From Serratia rhizosphaerae (GTDB taxonomy: Bacteria; Pseudomonadota; Gammaproteobacteria; Enterobacterales; Enterobacteriaceae), in the NCBI RefSeq assembly GCF_009817885.1, contig NZ_CP041764.1, positions 3,472,001 to 3,536,000 on the forward strand: a stretch of 64,000 nucleotides of DNA. The letters are read 5' to 3'. How positions within the stretch are numbered: the stretch's first letter is position 1; the number at the start of each line of letters is the position of its first letter. Positions 46,501 through 55,041 of the stretch are shown here, one piece after another. The notes below the pieces were generated by a model that was not told the DNA's origin, searched no databases, and saw nothing but the letters and a program-made list of their open reading frames with translations. Made by a program: the position numbers and the translations under genes.

Positions 46501-47761
46501 CGCGCTGCGCGGCGAGATTCATTATGGCTACGACGCGGAAGGACGCCTGCTGCAGCACCGCGAGGCGCAGCAGGGCAAGCCCGGCCACCGGCTGCGCTAC
46601 GACCTGGCGGATAACCTGATTGGTGAGCAGCGCGTCAGCCGAGACCCTGATGCCGAGCTGCCGCCGGCGCCGGTGGTCGATAACCGTCTCGAATACTGGC
46701 AGCGGATGTTTTACCGCTATGACGGCTGGGGCAACCTGACCAGCCGGCGCAACGGTATCTATCAACAGCACTACGTCTATGATGCGGACAACCGGCTGAT
46801 AAAGGCGCACGACCGCGGCCCGCAGGGCGATTTTGAGGCGCAGTATCACTATGACGCGCTGGGGCGCCGCACGCGCAAAACGGTAACCTGCAAGGGGAAA
46901 GCGCCGGAAACGACGCGCTTTTTATGGGAGGGCTACCGACTGCTGCAGGCGCAGCGGGACAACGGCACGCGCCGCACCTGGTGCTATGACCCGGCCAATG
47001 CCTGGACGCCGCTGGCGGCCCTCGAGCAGGCGGGCGATGGCCAGCAGGCAGATATCTACTGGCTGCACACCGACCTCAACGGCGCACCACTGGAGGTGAC
47101 CGACGCCGAGGGTAACCTGCGCTGGTCAGGCAACTACGACACCTTCGGCAAACTGCAGGGGCAGACGGTCACCGGCGCCGAACGGCGTAAGGACGCGCTC
47201 GTTGACCAACCGTTGCGTTATGCCGGCCAGTACCAGGATGACGAAAGCGGGCTGCATTATAATCTGTTCCGTTACTACGAGCCGGAGGTGGGGCGTTTTA
47301 CCACACAAGACCCGATAGGGCTGCGCGGTGGGCTGAACCTGTATCAGTATACGCCGAATCCACTCGGATGGATTGACCCGCTGGGTTTGACCAGCTGTGC
47401 ATTGGCCAAGAGTATGGAAAAGGCGGGTACACCGCGTCCTGCAAATTCAGCTGCGCACCATATCGTCCCGGAAACAGCGAAGGGTGCAAGACCTGCCCGA
47501 GACATACTGAAACGGCACGACATTGATATCAATGGCGCAGAAAATGGCGTGTTCCTGCCAAATAGGAACAACACGGACGATTTGCTTGGGATATTGCATA
47601 ATGGCAAGCATCCGGATAAGTATTTGGATGCAGTGAATCAACATATCTTGGATGCGCATGAATTTGGTGGTAAGCAAGGTGTCTTGGATGAACTGCAGCT
47701 AATGCGAGAAACGTTACTTTCAGCGGATAGAAGTGCCAGCTGGTACACGGTGTTGTTATGA
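43517..47761 (+). CDS. prePAAR-Rhs polymorphic toxin with C-terminal AHH nuclease
   Basis: This 1414-residue protein begins with AARVGDAIGH, which fits the prePAAR motif AARxxDxxxH, then hydrophobic helices (about residues 17-66) and a PAAR domain (about 93-165), the module that caps type VI secretion spikes. A long Rhs/YD-repeat shell follows (about 240-1290), ending in the hyperconserved PLGWIDPLGL. The variable tip begins near residue 1292 (nucleotide 47,390). Its SAAHHIVPETAKGARPARD, VFLPNRN and later HPDKYLDAVNQHI fit the AHH nuclease family. Codon usage drops in GC at the tip. An overlapping immunity gene follows. No VgrG, EagR chaperone or T6SS genes are nearby. RBS: AAGGA at 43505-43509. 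Confidence 0.9.
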   Translation: MSEAARVGDAIGHSHALAGMIGGTLVGGLIAAAGAVAAGALFVAGLAASCVGVGVLLVGASLAVGYLTGELATRARDGIAEAGAGSLTPAGKILTGSPDVLINGKPAAIATVSQVACDQDGPSMQMAQGSDKVFINGQPAARVGDKTNCDAQVIEGSPNVRIGGGTVATLPIKPEVPDWLYKISDLTLLFAGLVGGVGGAASKLGALGKMLSKAPGINKLGRTACRFGTLMTATTAAGIIARPIDIISGQKFLSGDDELDFVLPSRLPVEWQRYWRSGNPAQSVLGRGWSLFWESSLKRYQDGLVWRAPSGDYVSFPMVPRGHKTYCEAEKCWLMHNSDGSWQVFDVSEQAWHYPALSDEPSRLQMLTDLTGNTISLFHDDHGRLTELVDSAGQRLACRYLTTANGLSRLSTVLLFTPDGELPLVHYGYDDEGQLISVRNRAGEVTRRFGWQDGLMVSHQDHNGLLNEYRWQEIDGLPRVAAYRNSAGEQLALYYDFANGTRRAVRDDGARALWQLDDDDNVAQFTDFDSRKSAFIYERGELCGVVLPGGAQRQSEWDRYGRLLSETDPLDRTTTYQYSRNSGRLFSVTYPDGSQAFQHWDTQGRPTQQIDALGNVTRYHYPDEEESLPARVIDALGGEVKLTWNAQGLLTRYTDCSGSVTAYAYDALGQLTHRTDAEGHLTRYRWDRAGRLQTLLHPDGSEERFDWSAQGQLARHQDPLGSETRWQYNLLGQPVSVTDRIQRTRRYHYNCRGWLTRLENGNGGDYQFSHDAVGRLMIERRPDSTDRYYRYSSAGQLSELRETGPLDPQAPPAQRLHQFRYDEAGQLTWRANDSAEWHYHYDEAGRMNRLTRTPTAAGIALGIEPDSVQLCYDRAGNLLSEQGVNGELQYQWDVLSNLQALTLPQGDQLQWLRYGSGHASAIRFNQQLVSEFSRDRLHRETGRTQGALQQQRQYDALGRRSGQSSAFGRISKPEEGVLWRTFRYTGRGELEGVSDALRGEIHYGYDAEGRLLQHREAQQGKPGHRLRYDLADNLIGEQRVSRDPDAELPPAPVVDNRLEYWQRMFYRYDGWGNLTSRRNGIYQQHYVYDADNRLIKAHDRGPQGDFEAQYHYDALGRRTRKTVTCKGKAPETTRFLWEGYRLLQAQRDNGTRRTWCYDPANAWTPLAALEQAGDGQQADIYWLHTDLNGAPLEVTDAEGNLRWSGNYDTFGKLQGQTVTGAERRKDALVDQPLRYAGQYQDDESGLHYNLFRYYEPEVGRFTTQDPIGLRGGLNLYQYTPNPLGWIDPLGLTSCALAKSMEKAGTPRPANSAAHHIVPETAKGARPARDILKRHDIDINGAENGVFLPNRNNTDDLLGILHNGKHPDKYLDAVNQHILDAHEFGGKQGVLDELQLMRETLLSADRSASWYTVLL

Positions 47762-48315
47762 AAAAAATATATTTACTAGGATCTGACGTGACTAACTTTT
47801 GCTCCTTTATTCAGGATTATCCTGAGGGGGAGGAAAGTATCATGGGGCGAGTGCGAAGCGCTAACTGGAAGCCGTTGAGTAATTACACACCTATCAGGCT
47901 AGAGCTACGTAGCAATGATACGGGAAAGCGGAACTACCAGTTTGACTTCAGTAGCGCTTTATCCCCCTTTTTTGTTCTAAGTGAGCATGCTTTGGATGTT
48001 TTGAGGGATATTCTACTTCCTCGGGGCGAAGTTTTACCGGTTTCAACTGACAGTAAAAGGAAGGCCTTTTTAGGGTACCACCCTACGAATGTCCTTGCGG
48101 GATGTTTTGATCGGGAAAACGCATTATTCCGAGAGGCTGAGGGCAAATTTCTGATTAGAAAACCGGTTCTTAAGGTGGATAACATCACCGATGAGTACCT
48201 ATTTTCTATTGAAGAAGATATCAGCCGTGTCTTTGTGACGGATGCATTCAAACGCAGAGTGGAAGAGGCTGGGTTACTTGGCTTCGATTTCTCTGTTGAG
48301 ATCCCCACAACCTGA
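47758..48315 (+). CDS. Probable immunity protein for the Rhs AHH toxin
   Basis: This 185-residue acidic protein has no signal peptide or membrane segment. Its start overlaps the rhs stop (ATGA), the usual toxin-immunity arrangement. The C-terminal VFVTDAFKRRVEEAGLLGFDFS resembles the ending of DUF1629/Imm11-type immunity proteins; this link is tentative. Base composition is clearly lower in GC than in guaA or the Rhs shell, matching the toxin tip and suggesting they were exchanged together. Confidence 0.75.
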   Translation: MKKIYLLGSDVTNFCSFIQDYPEGEESIMGRVRSANWKPLSNYTPIRLELRSNDTGKRNYQFDFSSALSPFFVLSEHALDVLRDILLPRGEVLPVSTDSKRKAFLGYHPTNVLAGCFDRENALFREAEGKFLIRKPVLKVDNITDEYLFSIEEDISRVFVTDAFKRRVEEAGLLGFDFSVEIPTT

Positions 48316-48394
48316 GGTTGAGGGGGCTGCATAAATTTTCATAATCCAATAAAGACTTCTTTGCTGCCTTTCTGACCATGTCGTAGCACCCTGT

Positions 48395-48480
48395 GTGGAT
48401 TCTATCCATGCAGGCGTGCACACCATGAAAATCAGCATATTGCTGACGTTGTTCCCTCTACTGATGCCGGCATCGGTGCT
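48395..48480 (+). repeat. Degenerate ~85-bp segment, copy 1
   Basis: Shares GTGGATT-TATCC, GCAGG, GCACACC, TGCTGAC, CTGA-GCCGGCATCGG and intervening bases, in order, with 61,036-61,117. I estimate roughly 70% identity by eye. Its nature is unknown. Confidence 0.6.
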
Positions 48481-48674
48481 CTGACGACGTACGTTGGCAT
48501 CAAAAGCGCTCGGTGCTGCTGGCGTAAATCAGCATTAAGCAGCAAGCCATCACCTTCGCGGCCGCCTACAGAACATGATTTTCGCCACCCGGTTGGTGGA
48601 GGGAATTATTATCCTGTACTTTCCTGACCGGTTGCTCAATTATGTTATTTCACTCTGTGATTAAGATAATGCTC

Positions 48675-48696
48675 AAATGTGAACTACCTCTCAAAA
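48675..48696. promoter_or_regulatory. Candidate cAMP-CRP site upstream of the xylan-sugar genes
   Basis: TGTGA-ACTACC-TCTCA matches the CRP core TGTGA-N6-TCACA at 9 of 10 defined positions and is preceded by AAA. It lies about 310 bp before the symporter start. Catabolite control would suit a sugar-uptake operon. Confidence 0.45.
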
Positions 48697-48988
48697 AACA
48701 CGCTTATATATTTAACGTACTAATTGCCATGCAGGGAATTCGTTTTTTCGCTGTAAAACGGCAAGAGGTTAGAAAAATATAGATTTTACTTGATACGTTA
48801 AGCTACTGTGGAAGTTGCGAGTGGCTGCAATCAACACGTTGAGGAGGTTGTCTATATAGACCTTTGTCACAAGGCTCACGGAAATAAAAAAACATAACTG
48901 ATAAATATAAAAACGTAATAGATCCCCGGCTGTAATCTGTGTCAGAAAGTATTCCGCATTCACAAAACAGGCAGGAGATGTGATTAAA

Positions 48989-50443
48989 ATGAGTGGAAAC
49001 ATAATGCAAAGTCGGCACGATGAGTACCATAAACTAACGCGTGGAGAACGCATTGGTTATGGACTGGGTGACTTTGCCCAAAACCTTGTTTTTGGGACAA
49101 TAGGCGGTTTTCTTGCTCTTCACATGTTGACGGTAAATGCAATCAGCACTGCAGCAGCAGGGTTTATATTTCTTTTTGTCAGGATTATTAATGTATTTTG
49201 GGATCCCATGGTGGGGACGTTTGTTGATAAAAGGAGTTCAATGGCCGGGAAATATCGACCTTGGCTTTTAAGGGCAGGTATTCCACTCGTTATTCTCTCC
49301 GCTTTGCTTTTTGCGCCTATTCCCGAAGTGAGTGGTTCCGTTCCTTTTGCCTTTGTCGTCTACCTTGCACTGGATCTGCTTTATTCGGTTGTTAATATCC
49401 CTTATGGCTCTCTTAATGCCTCACTAACAAGGGATCCAGGCTCTATTGATAAACTGACCAGTACGCGAATGATGCTGGCCAACAGCGCCAATCTTCTTGT
49501 CTATACCTTATTTCCAATGTTTGTACAAATGGCCGCTCCCAAAGATCGCAGCATCAAGGATACCGGATTTTTCGGACTTGAGCTTGAGCTGGGGAACTAT
49601 ACCGATCCATCAGCCAGCTACGCGTGGTTTGGCGTTTACTCCGTTTATATGATTGTCGGGGCGGTGGCGCTTTTTCTCTGTTATAAATTAACCAAAGAAC
49701 GTGTGGTCGCTACAGCGGAACAGTCTGCCAATGTAAAAGCGACAGATTTATTCCTTGAACTCAAAAATAATCGGCCGCTTGTCATTCTTGGCATTTTCTT
49801 CATGTTGGCTTTTACATTTATGTTTTTCATGAACACGGTTAATGGTTTTTTCAATCAGTTTGTTGTCGGCCATTCAGAATGGATGGGGGCCGTTGGCCTC
49901 GTAGCCTCGATTCCGGGTATTTTATTCCCGGTTTTTTGGCCGAGACTAAAGAAAGTATTTGGCAAAAAAGGGTTCTTCCATCTTTTTCTCGGCATGTTTA
50001 TTGTCGGTGAGTTTTTGACATACATCTGGTCACTCGATGGTATGCACGATGCGCTCTGGCTTGCTTATATCGCTACATTTATTAAACAGTGGGGTTTAAC
50101 GTCAGCTACCGGTTTCATGTGGGCGCTTGTCCCTGAGGTTATCGCTTATGGTGAATTGAAATCAGGTAAGCGAAATGCCGCAATTATTAATGCCATTATG
50201 GGGCTGTTTTTCAAGATTGGTTTTACTCTCGGCGGCGCCGTTCCGCTTTGGCTGCTGGCCGCTTATGGTTTTAACGAAACAGGCGCGCAACAGGATGCCA
50301 ATGCGATCGCCGGAATAAATATGACCGCGATTTGGATCCCCATCGCGTTAGCCTTTGTGTCGATGATTATCATTCAGCTATATCCCATCTCAGATAAAAA
50401 CATCACGGATATCAACCGTCGGCTTGATGAAATACGGATATAG
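48989..50443 (+). CDS. GPH-family sugar:cation symporter, xylo-oligosaccharide type (XynP/YagG-like)
   Basis: This 484-residue inner-membrane protein of the glycoside-pentoside-hexuronide family has about twelve hydrophobic segments. The helix 1 motif GERIGYGLGDFAQNLVFG and the loop RIINVFWDPMVGTFVDK are typical. It resembles E. coli YagG and XynP proteins that import xylosides. The frame opens at a GTG at 48980, but AGGAG at 48973-48977 fits the ATG at 48989 better. The gene is much more AT-rich than the core genes, suggesting transfer. A beta-xylosidase gene follows after 54 bp. Confidence 0.87.
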   Translation: MSGNIMQSRHDEYHKLTRGERIGYGLGDFAQNLVFGTIGGFLALHMLTVNAISTAAAGFIFLFVRIINVFWDPMVGTFVDKRSSMAGKYRPWLLRAGIPLVILSALLFAPIPEVSGSVPFAFVVYLALDLLYSVVNIPYGSLNASLTRDPGSIDKLTSTRMMLANSANLLVYTLFPMFVQMAAPKDRSIKDTGFFGLELELGNYTDPSASYAWFGVYSVYMIVGAVALFLCYKLTKERVVATAEQSANVKATDLFLELKNNRPLVILGIFFMLAFTFMFFMNTVNGFFNQFVVGHSEWMGAVGLVASIPGILFPVFWPRLKKVFGKKGFFHLFLGMFIVGEFLTYIWSLDGMHDALWLAYIATFIKQWGLTSATGFMWALVPEVIAYGELKSGKRNAAIINAIMGLFFKIGFTLGGAVPLWLLAAYGFNETGAQQDANAIAGINMTAIWIPIALAFVSMIIIQLYPISDKNITDINRRLDEIRI

Positions 50444-50497
50444 TTATAAACATTTTATAAATATAGAAAATAAACTCTTTGAAAAAGGTAAAGCCCT

Positions 50498-52177
50498 ATG
50501 TCACTGATTAAAAACCCTATCTTACCTGGATTCAATGCAGACCCAAGTATTATCCGTGTAGAGGACACTTACTATATCGCAAACTCTACCTTTGAGTGGT
50601 TTCCCGGCGTGCGTTTACATGAGTCAAAAGACCTGGAGCACTGGAATCTTCTCCCGAGTCCATTGTCAACAACCGCGCTTTTAGATATGAAAGGGAATCC
50701 TTCATCAGGGGGGATTTGGGCCCCGGCTCTCTCTTATGCCGATGAAAAATTCTGGTTGGTTTATACGGATGTGAAAGTCACCGAGGGTGCCTTTAAAGAC
50801 ATGACCAACTACCTGACCACCGCAACCGATATTCGTGGCCCATGGACCGATCCCATCAAACTTAATGGCGTCGGCTTTGATGCTTCACTTTTCCATGACG
50901 ATGATGGCCGTAAATATTTAGTACAACAAACCTGGGACCATCGCGAGTACCGTCACCCTTTTAATGGCATTACGTTGACCGAGTTTGATGCCAACACGCT
51001 GAAACTCAAACCAGAAACGGCGCGCACCATTTATCGCGGCACTGCCGTTGCACTTGTCGAAGGGCCGCATCTCTACAAACTGAACGGATATTATTATCTT
51101 TTTGCCGCTCAGGGGGGAACCGTATTTACCCATCAGGAAGTTGTTGCTCGTTCAAAAAATCTGGACGCCGACAGTTTTGCCACCGCGCCAGGGGAGGTGT
51201 TCTTAACCAACGTAGATACGCCAGACAGCTACATCCAAAAACAGGGGCACGGCAGTTTGGTATCAACCCCGAAAGGCGAATGGTATTACGCCTCGCTCTG
51301 TGCGCGTCCCTGGAATCATGCCGGTGAGTCTGTCTATGATCCCCGTGGTTGGTCAACGCTTGGCAGGGAAACGTCTATCCAAAAAGTTTTTTGGGATGAA
51401 GATGGCTGGCCACGTATTGAAGGCGGCCACGGAGGAAAAACGTTTGTCGAAGGGCCAAGCGATGCTATTTACACTCAAAGTGCACCAGATCATAGTCAGC
51501 AAGATGAGTTTAATACGGCGACACTCGATCCCAACTGGAATACGCTCCGTGTCCCGTTCACGGAAAAAATGGGTACCACAGGCGATGGCAAACTGACGTT
51601 AATTGGGCAGGGCTCTTTAGCGAATACTCATGATCTATCGCTTATTGCCCGGCGCTGGCAGGCATTTTATTTTGATGCGCAAGTTAAAGTTAAATTCGAT
51701 CCATCTAATTATCAGCAAATGGCGGGATTGACGAATTACTATAACGATCGTCACTGGAGCTTTATTTTTATTACCTGGAATGAAATTAACGGGCCAGTTA
51801 TCGAAGTCGGGGAGAATAATCGTGGTAAATACATCTCATACTTGAAAGATAATGCGATCAAGATTCCAGCAGATAGCGAATATGTCTGGTTCCGCACCAA
51901 GGTGAGAAAGGAAAGTTATACGTATGAGTATAGTTTTGATGGGGTTAACTTCACGGAGATTCCGGTCAAACTAGATGCCGCAATTCTTTCAGACGACTAT
52001 GTACTGCAAAGTTATGGCGGGTTCTTTACCGGGGCGTTCGTTGGCCTTGCGGTCGTAGACTACTCCGGCTATGCCGCCAGCGCGGAATTTTATAACTTCG
52101 AATATCAGGAACTTGGTGATTTATTAATGGCGGATGATACGTATAGCTGGGAGGCCAGTGAGTCACGCTTTAATTAA
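50498..52177 (+). CDS. xynB: GH43 beta-xylosidase (XynB/YagH-like)
   Basis: This 559-residue cytosolic enzyme releases xylose from xylo-oligosaccharides. The five-bladed propeller catalytic residues are visible: base Asp15 (PGFNADPSIIR), pKa-modulating Asp128 (GVGFDASLFHD) and acid Glu188 (LVEGPHLYK), close to positions known for Selenomonas xylosidase. A C-terminal concanavalin-like domain (about 325-540) completes the GH43 subfamily 11 form. Together with the symporter it forms a two-gene uptake and hydrolysis unit without a local regulator. Confidence 0.92.
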   Translation: MSLIKNPILPGFNADPSIIRVEDTYYIANSTFEWFPGVRLHESKDLEHWNLLPSPLSTTALLDMKGNPSSGGIWAPALSYADEKFWLVYTDVKVTEGAFKDMTNYLTTATDIRGPWTDPIKLNGVGFDASLFHDDDGRKYLVQQTWDHREYRHPFNGITLTEFDANTLKLKPETARTIYRGTAVALVEGPHLYKLNGYYYLFAAQGGTVFTHQEVVARSKNLDADSFATAPGEVFLTNVDTPDSYIQKQGHGSLVSTPKGEWYYASLCARPWNHAGESVYDPRGWSTLGRETSIQKVFWDEDGWPRIEGGHGGKTFVEGPSDAIYTQSAPDHSQQDEFNTATLDPNWNTLRVPFTEKMGTTGDGKLTLIGQGSLANTHDLSLIARRWQAFYFDAQVKVKFDPSNYQQMAGLTNYYNDRHWSFIFITWNEINGPVIEVGENNRGKYISYLKDNAIKIPADSEYVWFRTKVRKESYTYEYSFDGVNFTEIPVKLDAAILSDDYVLQSYGGFFTGAFVGLAVVDYSGYAASAEFYNFEYQELGDLLMADDTYSWEASESRFN

Positions 52178-52215
52178 GGGCTGAAAGTTCTAACCAAGGT
52201 AATCAATGCAACATT

Positions 52216-52244
52216 AGCCAGGGGAACTAAATCTGTCCCTGGCT
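52216..52244 (+). terminator. Hairpin after xynB
   Basis: AGCCAGGG (52216-52223) and CCCTGGCT (52237-52244) form a perfect 8-bp stem 38 bases after the xynB stop. The T-run is weak. The rest of the 337-bp gap to the porin gene shows only a TATAAT at 52494-52499. Confidence 0.6.
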
Positions 52245-52514
52245 GATTGTGCGCGCAACCTGTGAATTAATTACGGTGCACGCTCAAGAGCATCCGATAA
52301 ACACCGTGCAGGCGTGTGGCTTATCGTTATGCTTTACTCACTCCTATCAATATTAATAACTAATTATTCTGACTGGGGAGGACCTTGTTACGCTAATTAT
52401 TTAACTGTACCTCTACGACATAAAAATAAAATCAACTTGTTTTGGTGGCATTGTTTGTATTCACACCAGGACGGGATGGTTATTTTCTGAAAATATAATG
52501 AATTTGAGATAGCC

Positions 52515-53893
52515 ATGAAAACTGTAAATAAAATCCCTTTAGCTATGGCGGCTATCGCCGCGCTGTGCCCGGTTTCCGTACTGGCGCAGGAATTCACTCA
52601 GGAACAGATTGACGCCATCGTTGCTAAAGCGGTCGATAAAGCGCTGGCTGAACGGCAGGTGAAAATTGACGCTGCAGCCGATAAAAAGATTGATGTCCTT
52701 ACCAACCCGCAAACCACCGCGTCCTCACCGGATTCGGCGATTCCATTCGGCCTCAAGTTCAGCGGCTACGCCCGTTATGGCGCCCACTTCCAGAGCGGCG
52801 ATCAGAAATATGTCGGCGTCGACGGTTCCTATAACGGCGCCTCGGCGATCGGCCGTCTGGGTAACGAAAGCAACGGCGGCGAATTCCAGATCGGCAAAGC
52901 TTTCAAAAGCGCCCAAGGGGCGATCTGGGACCTTAACGTGATGTTCGACCACTGGAGCGACGAAGTGAGCCTGAAAAAAGCCTACGTCGGCGTCACTAAC
53001 GTCCTCGAATCAAACCCGAATGCCTATATCTGGGCTGGCCGCGACTTCCACCAACGTCCGCAGCAGGGGATCAACGACTACTTCTGGATGAACCACGACG
53101 GCCAGGGGGCCGGGGTGAAGAACTTTGATATTGGCGGCGTACTGTTTGACGTGGCGGCGGTGTCGCAGGTGGAGTCCTGCAGCCCGGAAGTGATGGCCGA
53201 TGAGACGAACCCGTCACGCATCACCTGCACGGGCAGCTCCGATACCGGCGATAACGGCCACTACGCGCTGACCACCAAAACCCACGGCATCAAGGCCGGG
53301 CCGATCGACGTTGAAGTGTACGCCAACTACGGCTTTGACTCGAAAGCGGTGGATAGCGATGAGCGGCTCGATGCCTGGCAGGGCGGGCTGGTGCTGAGCC
53401 ACACCAACGACAGCGGGGTGAACAAGCTCATCCTGCGCTACTCCGACAACGCGGATAACAGCGTCTACAACAAAACCGACGACCTGACCACGGTCTACGC
53501 CAGCTTCGAGGGCAGCCATAAATTCACCCGGCAGGCGCAGATCGAATATCTGCTGGCCTTCCATGATTACGACAACGGCAAGGACAACACCGACAACCGT
53601 AAAAACTACGGCGCCATCGTGCGGCCGATGTATTTCTGGAACGATGTGCACTCCACCTGGTTGGAAGCGGGCTACCAGCGCGTGGATTATGATCGGGGGG
53701 GGATAACAAGGGCTGGAAGCTGACGCTGTCACAGAACATCGCCATCGGCATGGGGCCGGAGTTCCGTCCGATGCTGCGCTTCTACGTGACCGGTGGCCAG
53801 GTGGATAACCAGCATACCGCCAGCGTCGAGGGCACCAGCAATGAGCGGCTGGATTCGCTGAATATCGGCGGCATGTTTGAGGCGTGGTTCTAA
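52515..53893 (+). pseudogene. LamB-like carbohydrate porin, frameshifted at a G8 tract
   Basis: The first frame gives 402 residues: a signal peptide (ending SVLAQE), a short coiled-coil segment (FTQEQIDAIVAKAVDKALAE) as in ScrY/BglH-type porins, then a maltoporin-type beta-barrel (GYARYGAHFQ, YIWAGRDFHQR). At 53,695-53,702 a run of eight G shifts the frame and translation stops at 53,723. The barrel continues in the next frame from 53,702 (DNKGWKLTLSQNIAIGMG) to the expected terminal Phe (GGMFEAWF) at 53,893. Nine or six G would restore one frame of about 458 residues. It may be phase-variable, a mutation or a sequencing error. Confidence 0.85.
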
Positions 53894-53904
53894 GTTGGGG
53901 TGAT

Positions 53905-53943
53905 AACCCCCTCACGCCTTACGAGGAAGAGGGGGCGGTTTTT
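53905..53943 (+). terminator. Terminator of the porin gene
   Basis: CCCCCTC and GAGGGGG pair around ACGCCTTACGAGGAA-like loop sequence, followed by CGGTTTTT, 12 bases after the porin stop. Confidence 0.75.
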
Positions 53944-54053
53944 ACTTCAAGCCAACGTACGTTATCCTGACCCAGGGACAGAGGAACCCGTAGAAAAATG
54001 AAAAGCACGATGAAGGGTGATCGACTGATTTCGCCAACTAAACAGAAGAGACT

Positions 54054-54917
54054 TCATCGTGCCATTAACCCGGCAAACCTGACTTCAGGCATTCCCGCAG
54101 AAATAACTGCTGCGGTTTTTATCAGCGCACCATCACTGACTGCCGGTTTATCCAGCCCTGTTCGGGCGCTTGTGCAGTAAAGCGTTGCATAGTTGGGCCC
54201 CGCGAACACCGGGCAAGTGGTCTGAACACAGGGTGATTCGATCACGCAGTCAATGTTTCCGTCATCCGTGTAACGCACCACTCTGCGACCGCCCCATTCC
54301 GCATTCCAGAGAAAACCTTCAGCATCAATGCAAGAGCCATCTGGTGCGCCTGGACCGTTGATTTTTGTGAACACCCGCTGATTTTCCAGTGAAGGGTAAT
54401 CGCAGCAGAAAATGCAGCCTTGCAGGGAATCCGCGTAGTACATGGTCGCGCCGTCCGGACTGAAACAGATACTGTTTGGGATCGCCACGTCAGGAAGAGC
54501 CAGCGTTTCTGTCTCAAGCGTTGTCGCGTTGACTCGGTGAAACCTGCCTACAGGTTGCACTGGCTCTCCTGCGGACATCGTGCTGAAAACAAAGTTGCCC
54601 ATACGGTCGCAGCGGCCGTCATTGATCCGGGTTCCTGCTACGCCGGGCGTGTCTGTCATTTTGGTGAAATGACCGGTAGTCAGGCTATAGTATCCCAGAC
54701 AGGATGCCAGCCCCATCAGCAGCGTGTCTTTATCTGCCGTAAGGGCAAATGACCCCAGCGGCTCCGGTAGTGGCCTGCGGTGAATATCACCGCTTTCGAG
54801 GTTAAGAGCACACAATTCGCAGCCCTGGATGTCGGTCCAAAACAGGCGATTCGTTTTTTCGCACCAGACTGGACACTCGCCTAGAAGACTCGTGGTGCCG
54901 GTTATGGTTTTAAACAT
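54054..54917 (-). CDS. SMP-30/gluconolactonase/LRE family protein
   Basis: This 287-residue protein is predicted to be a six-bladed beta-propeller hydrolysing sugar lactones. Metal-site motifs are present: Glu14 in LLGECPVW, GTRINDGRCDRMGNF, PNSICFSPDG and GAPDGSCIDAEGFLWNAEWGG, written here in pieces. It has no signal peptide. It lies downstream of, and in the same direction as, a YdcZ-type transporter and an amidohydrolase gene, after a 124-bp gap. Which lactone it acts on is unknown. Confidence 0.88.
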   Translation of the reverse strand: MFKTITGTTSLLGECPVWCEKTNRLFWTDIQGCELCALNLESGDIHRRPLPEPLGSFALTADKDTLLMGLASCLGYYSLTTGHFTKMTDTPGVAGTRINDGRCDRMGNFVFSTMSAGEPVQPVGRFHRVNATTLETETLALPDVAIPNSICFSPDGATMYYADSLQGCIFCCDYPSLENQRVFTKINGPGAPDGSCIDAEGFLWNAEWGGRRVVRYTDDGNIDCVIESPCVQTTCPVFAGPNYATLYCTSARTGLDKPAVSDGALIKTAAVISAGMPEVRFAGLMAR

Positions 54918-55041
54918 ATTTGTGTCCTAAGTGGCATGGAGTGCGGTGAACACATCACACGTAAGCTCCTTGAACTTTGCCAGGAATGCGGCGCTTGGGT
55001 AAGCGCCAGTCTAAGGCATCGGATTCGTTGGTTCGCGGCAG

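Larger units (their letters stand above)
48316..48988. other. Gene-poor stretch between immunity gene and xylan locus
   Basis: No convincing gene is present in these 670 bases. Bases 48,395-48,480 resemble a segment at 61,036-61,117. Reading from 48,376 gives an open stretch of about 80 codons with no start codon, which may be a decayed gene end. The rest is AT-rich and includes a CRP-like site before the symporter gene. Confidence 0.5.

Noticed and set aside
48376..48620. Open stretch without start codon after the immunity gene
   Set aside because: About 80 codons with no ATG/GTG start, no family resemblance and low-complexity ending; possibly a gene remnant but not callable.
53998..54180. 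60-codon open frame after the porin
   Set aside because: It overlaps the end of the SMP-30 gene on the other strand, has no recognisable features and no clear ribosome-binding site.
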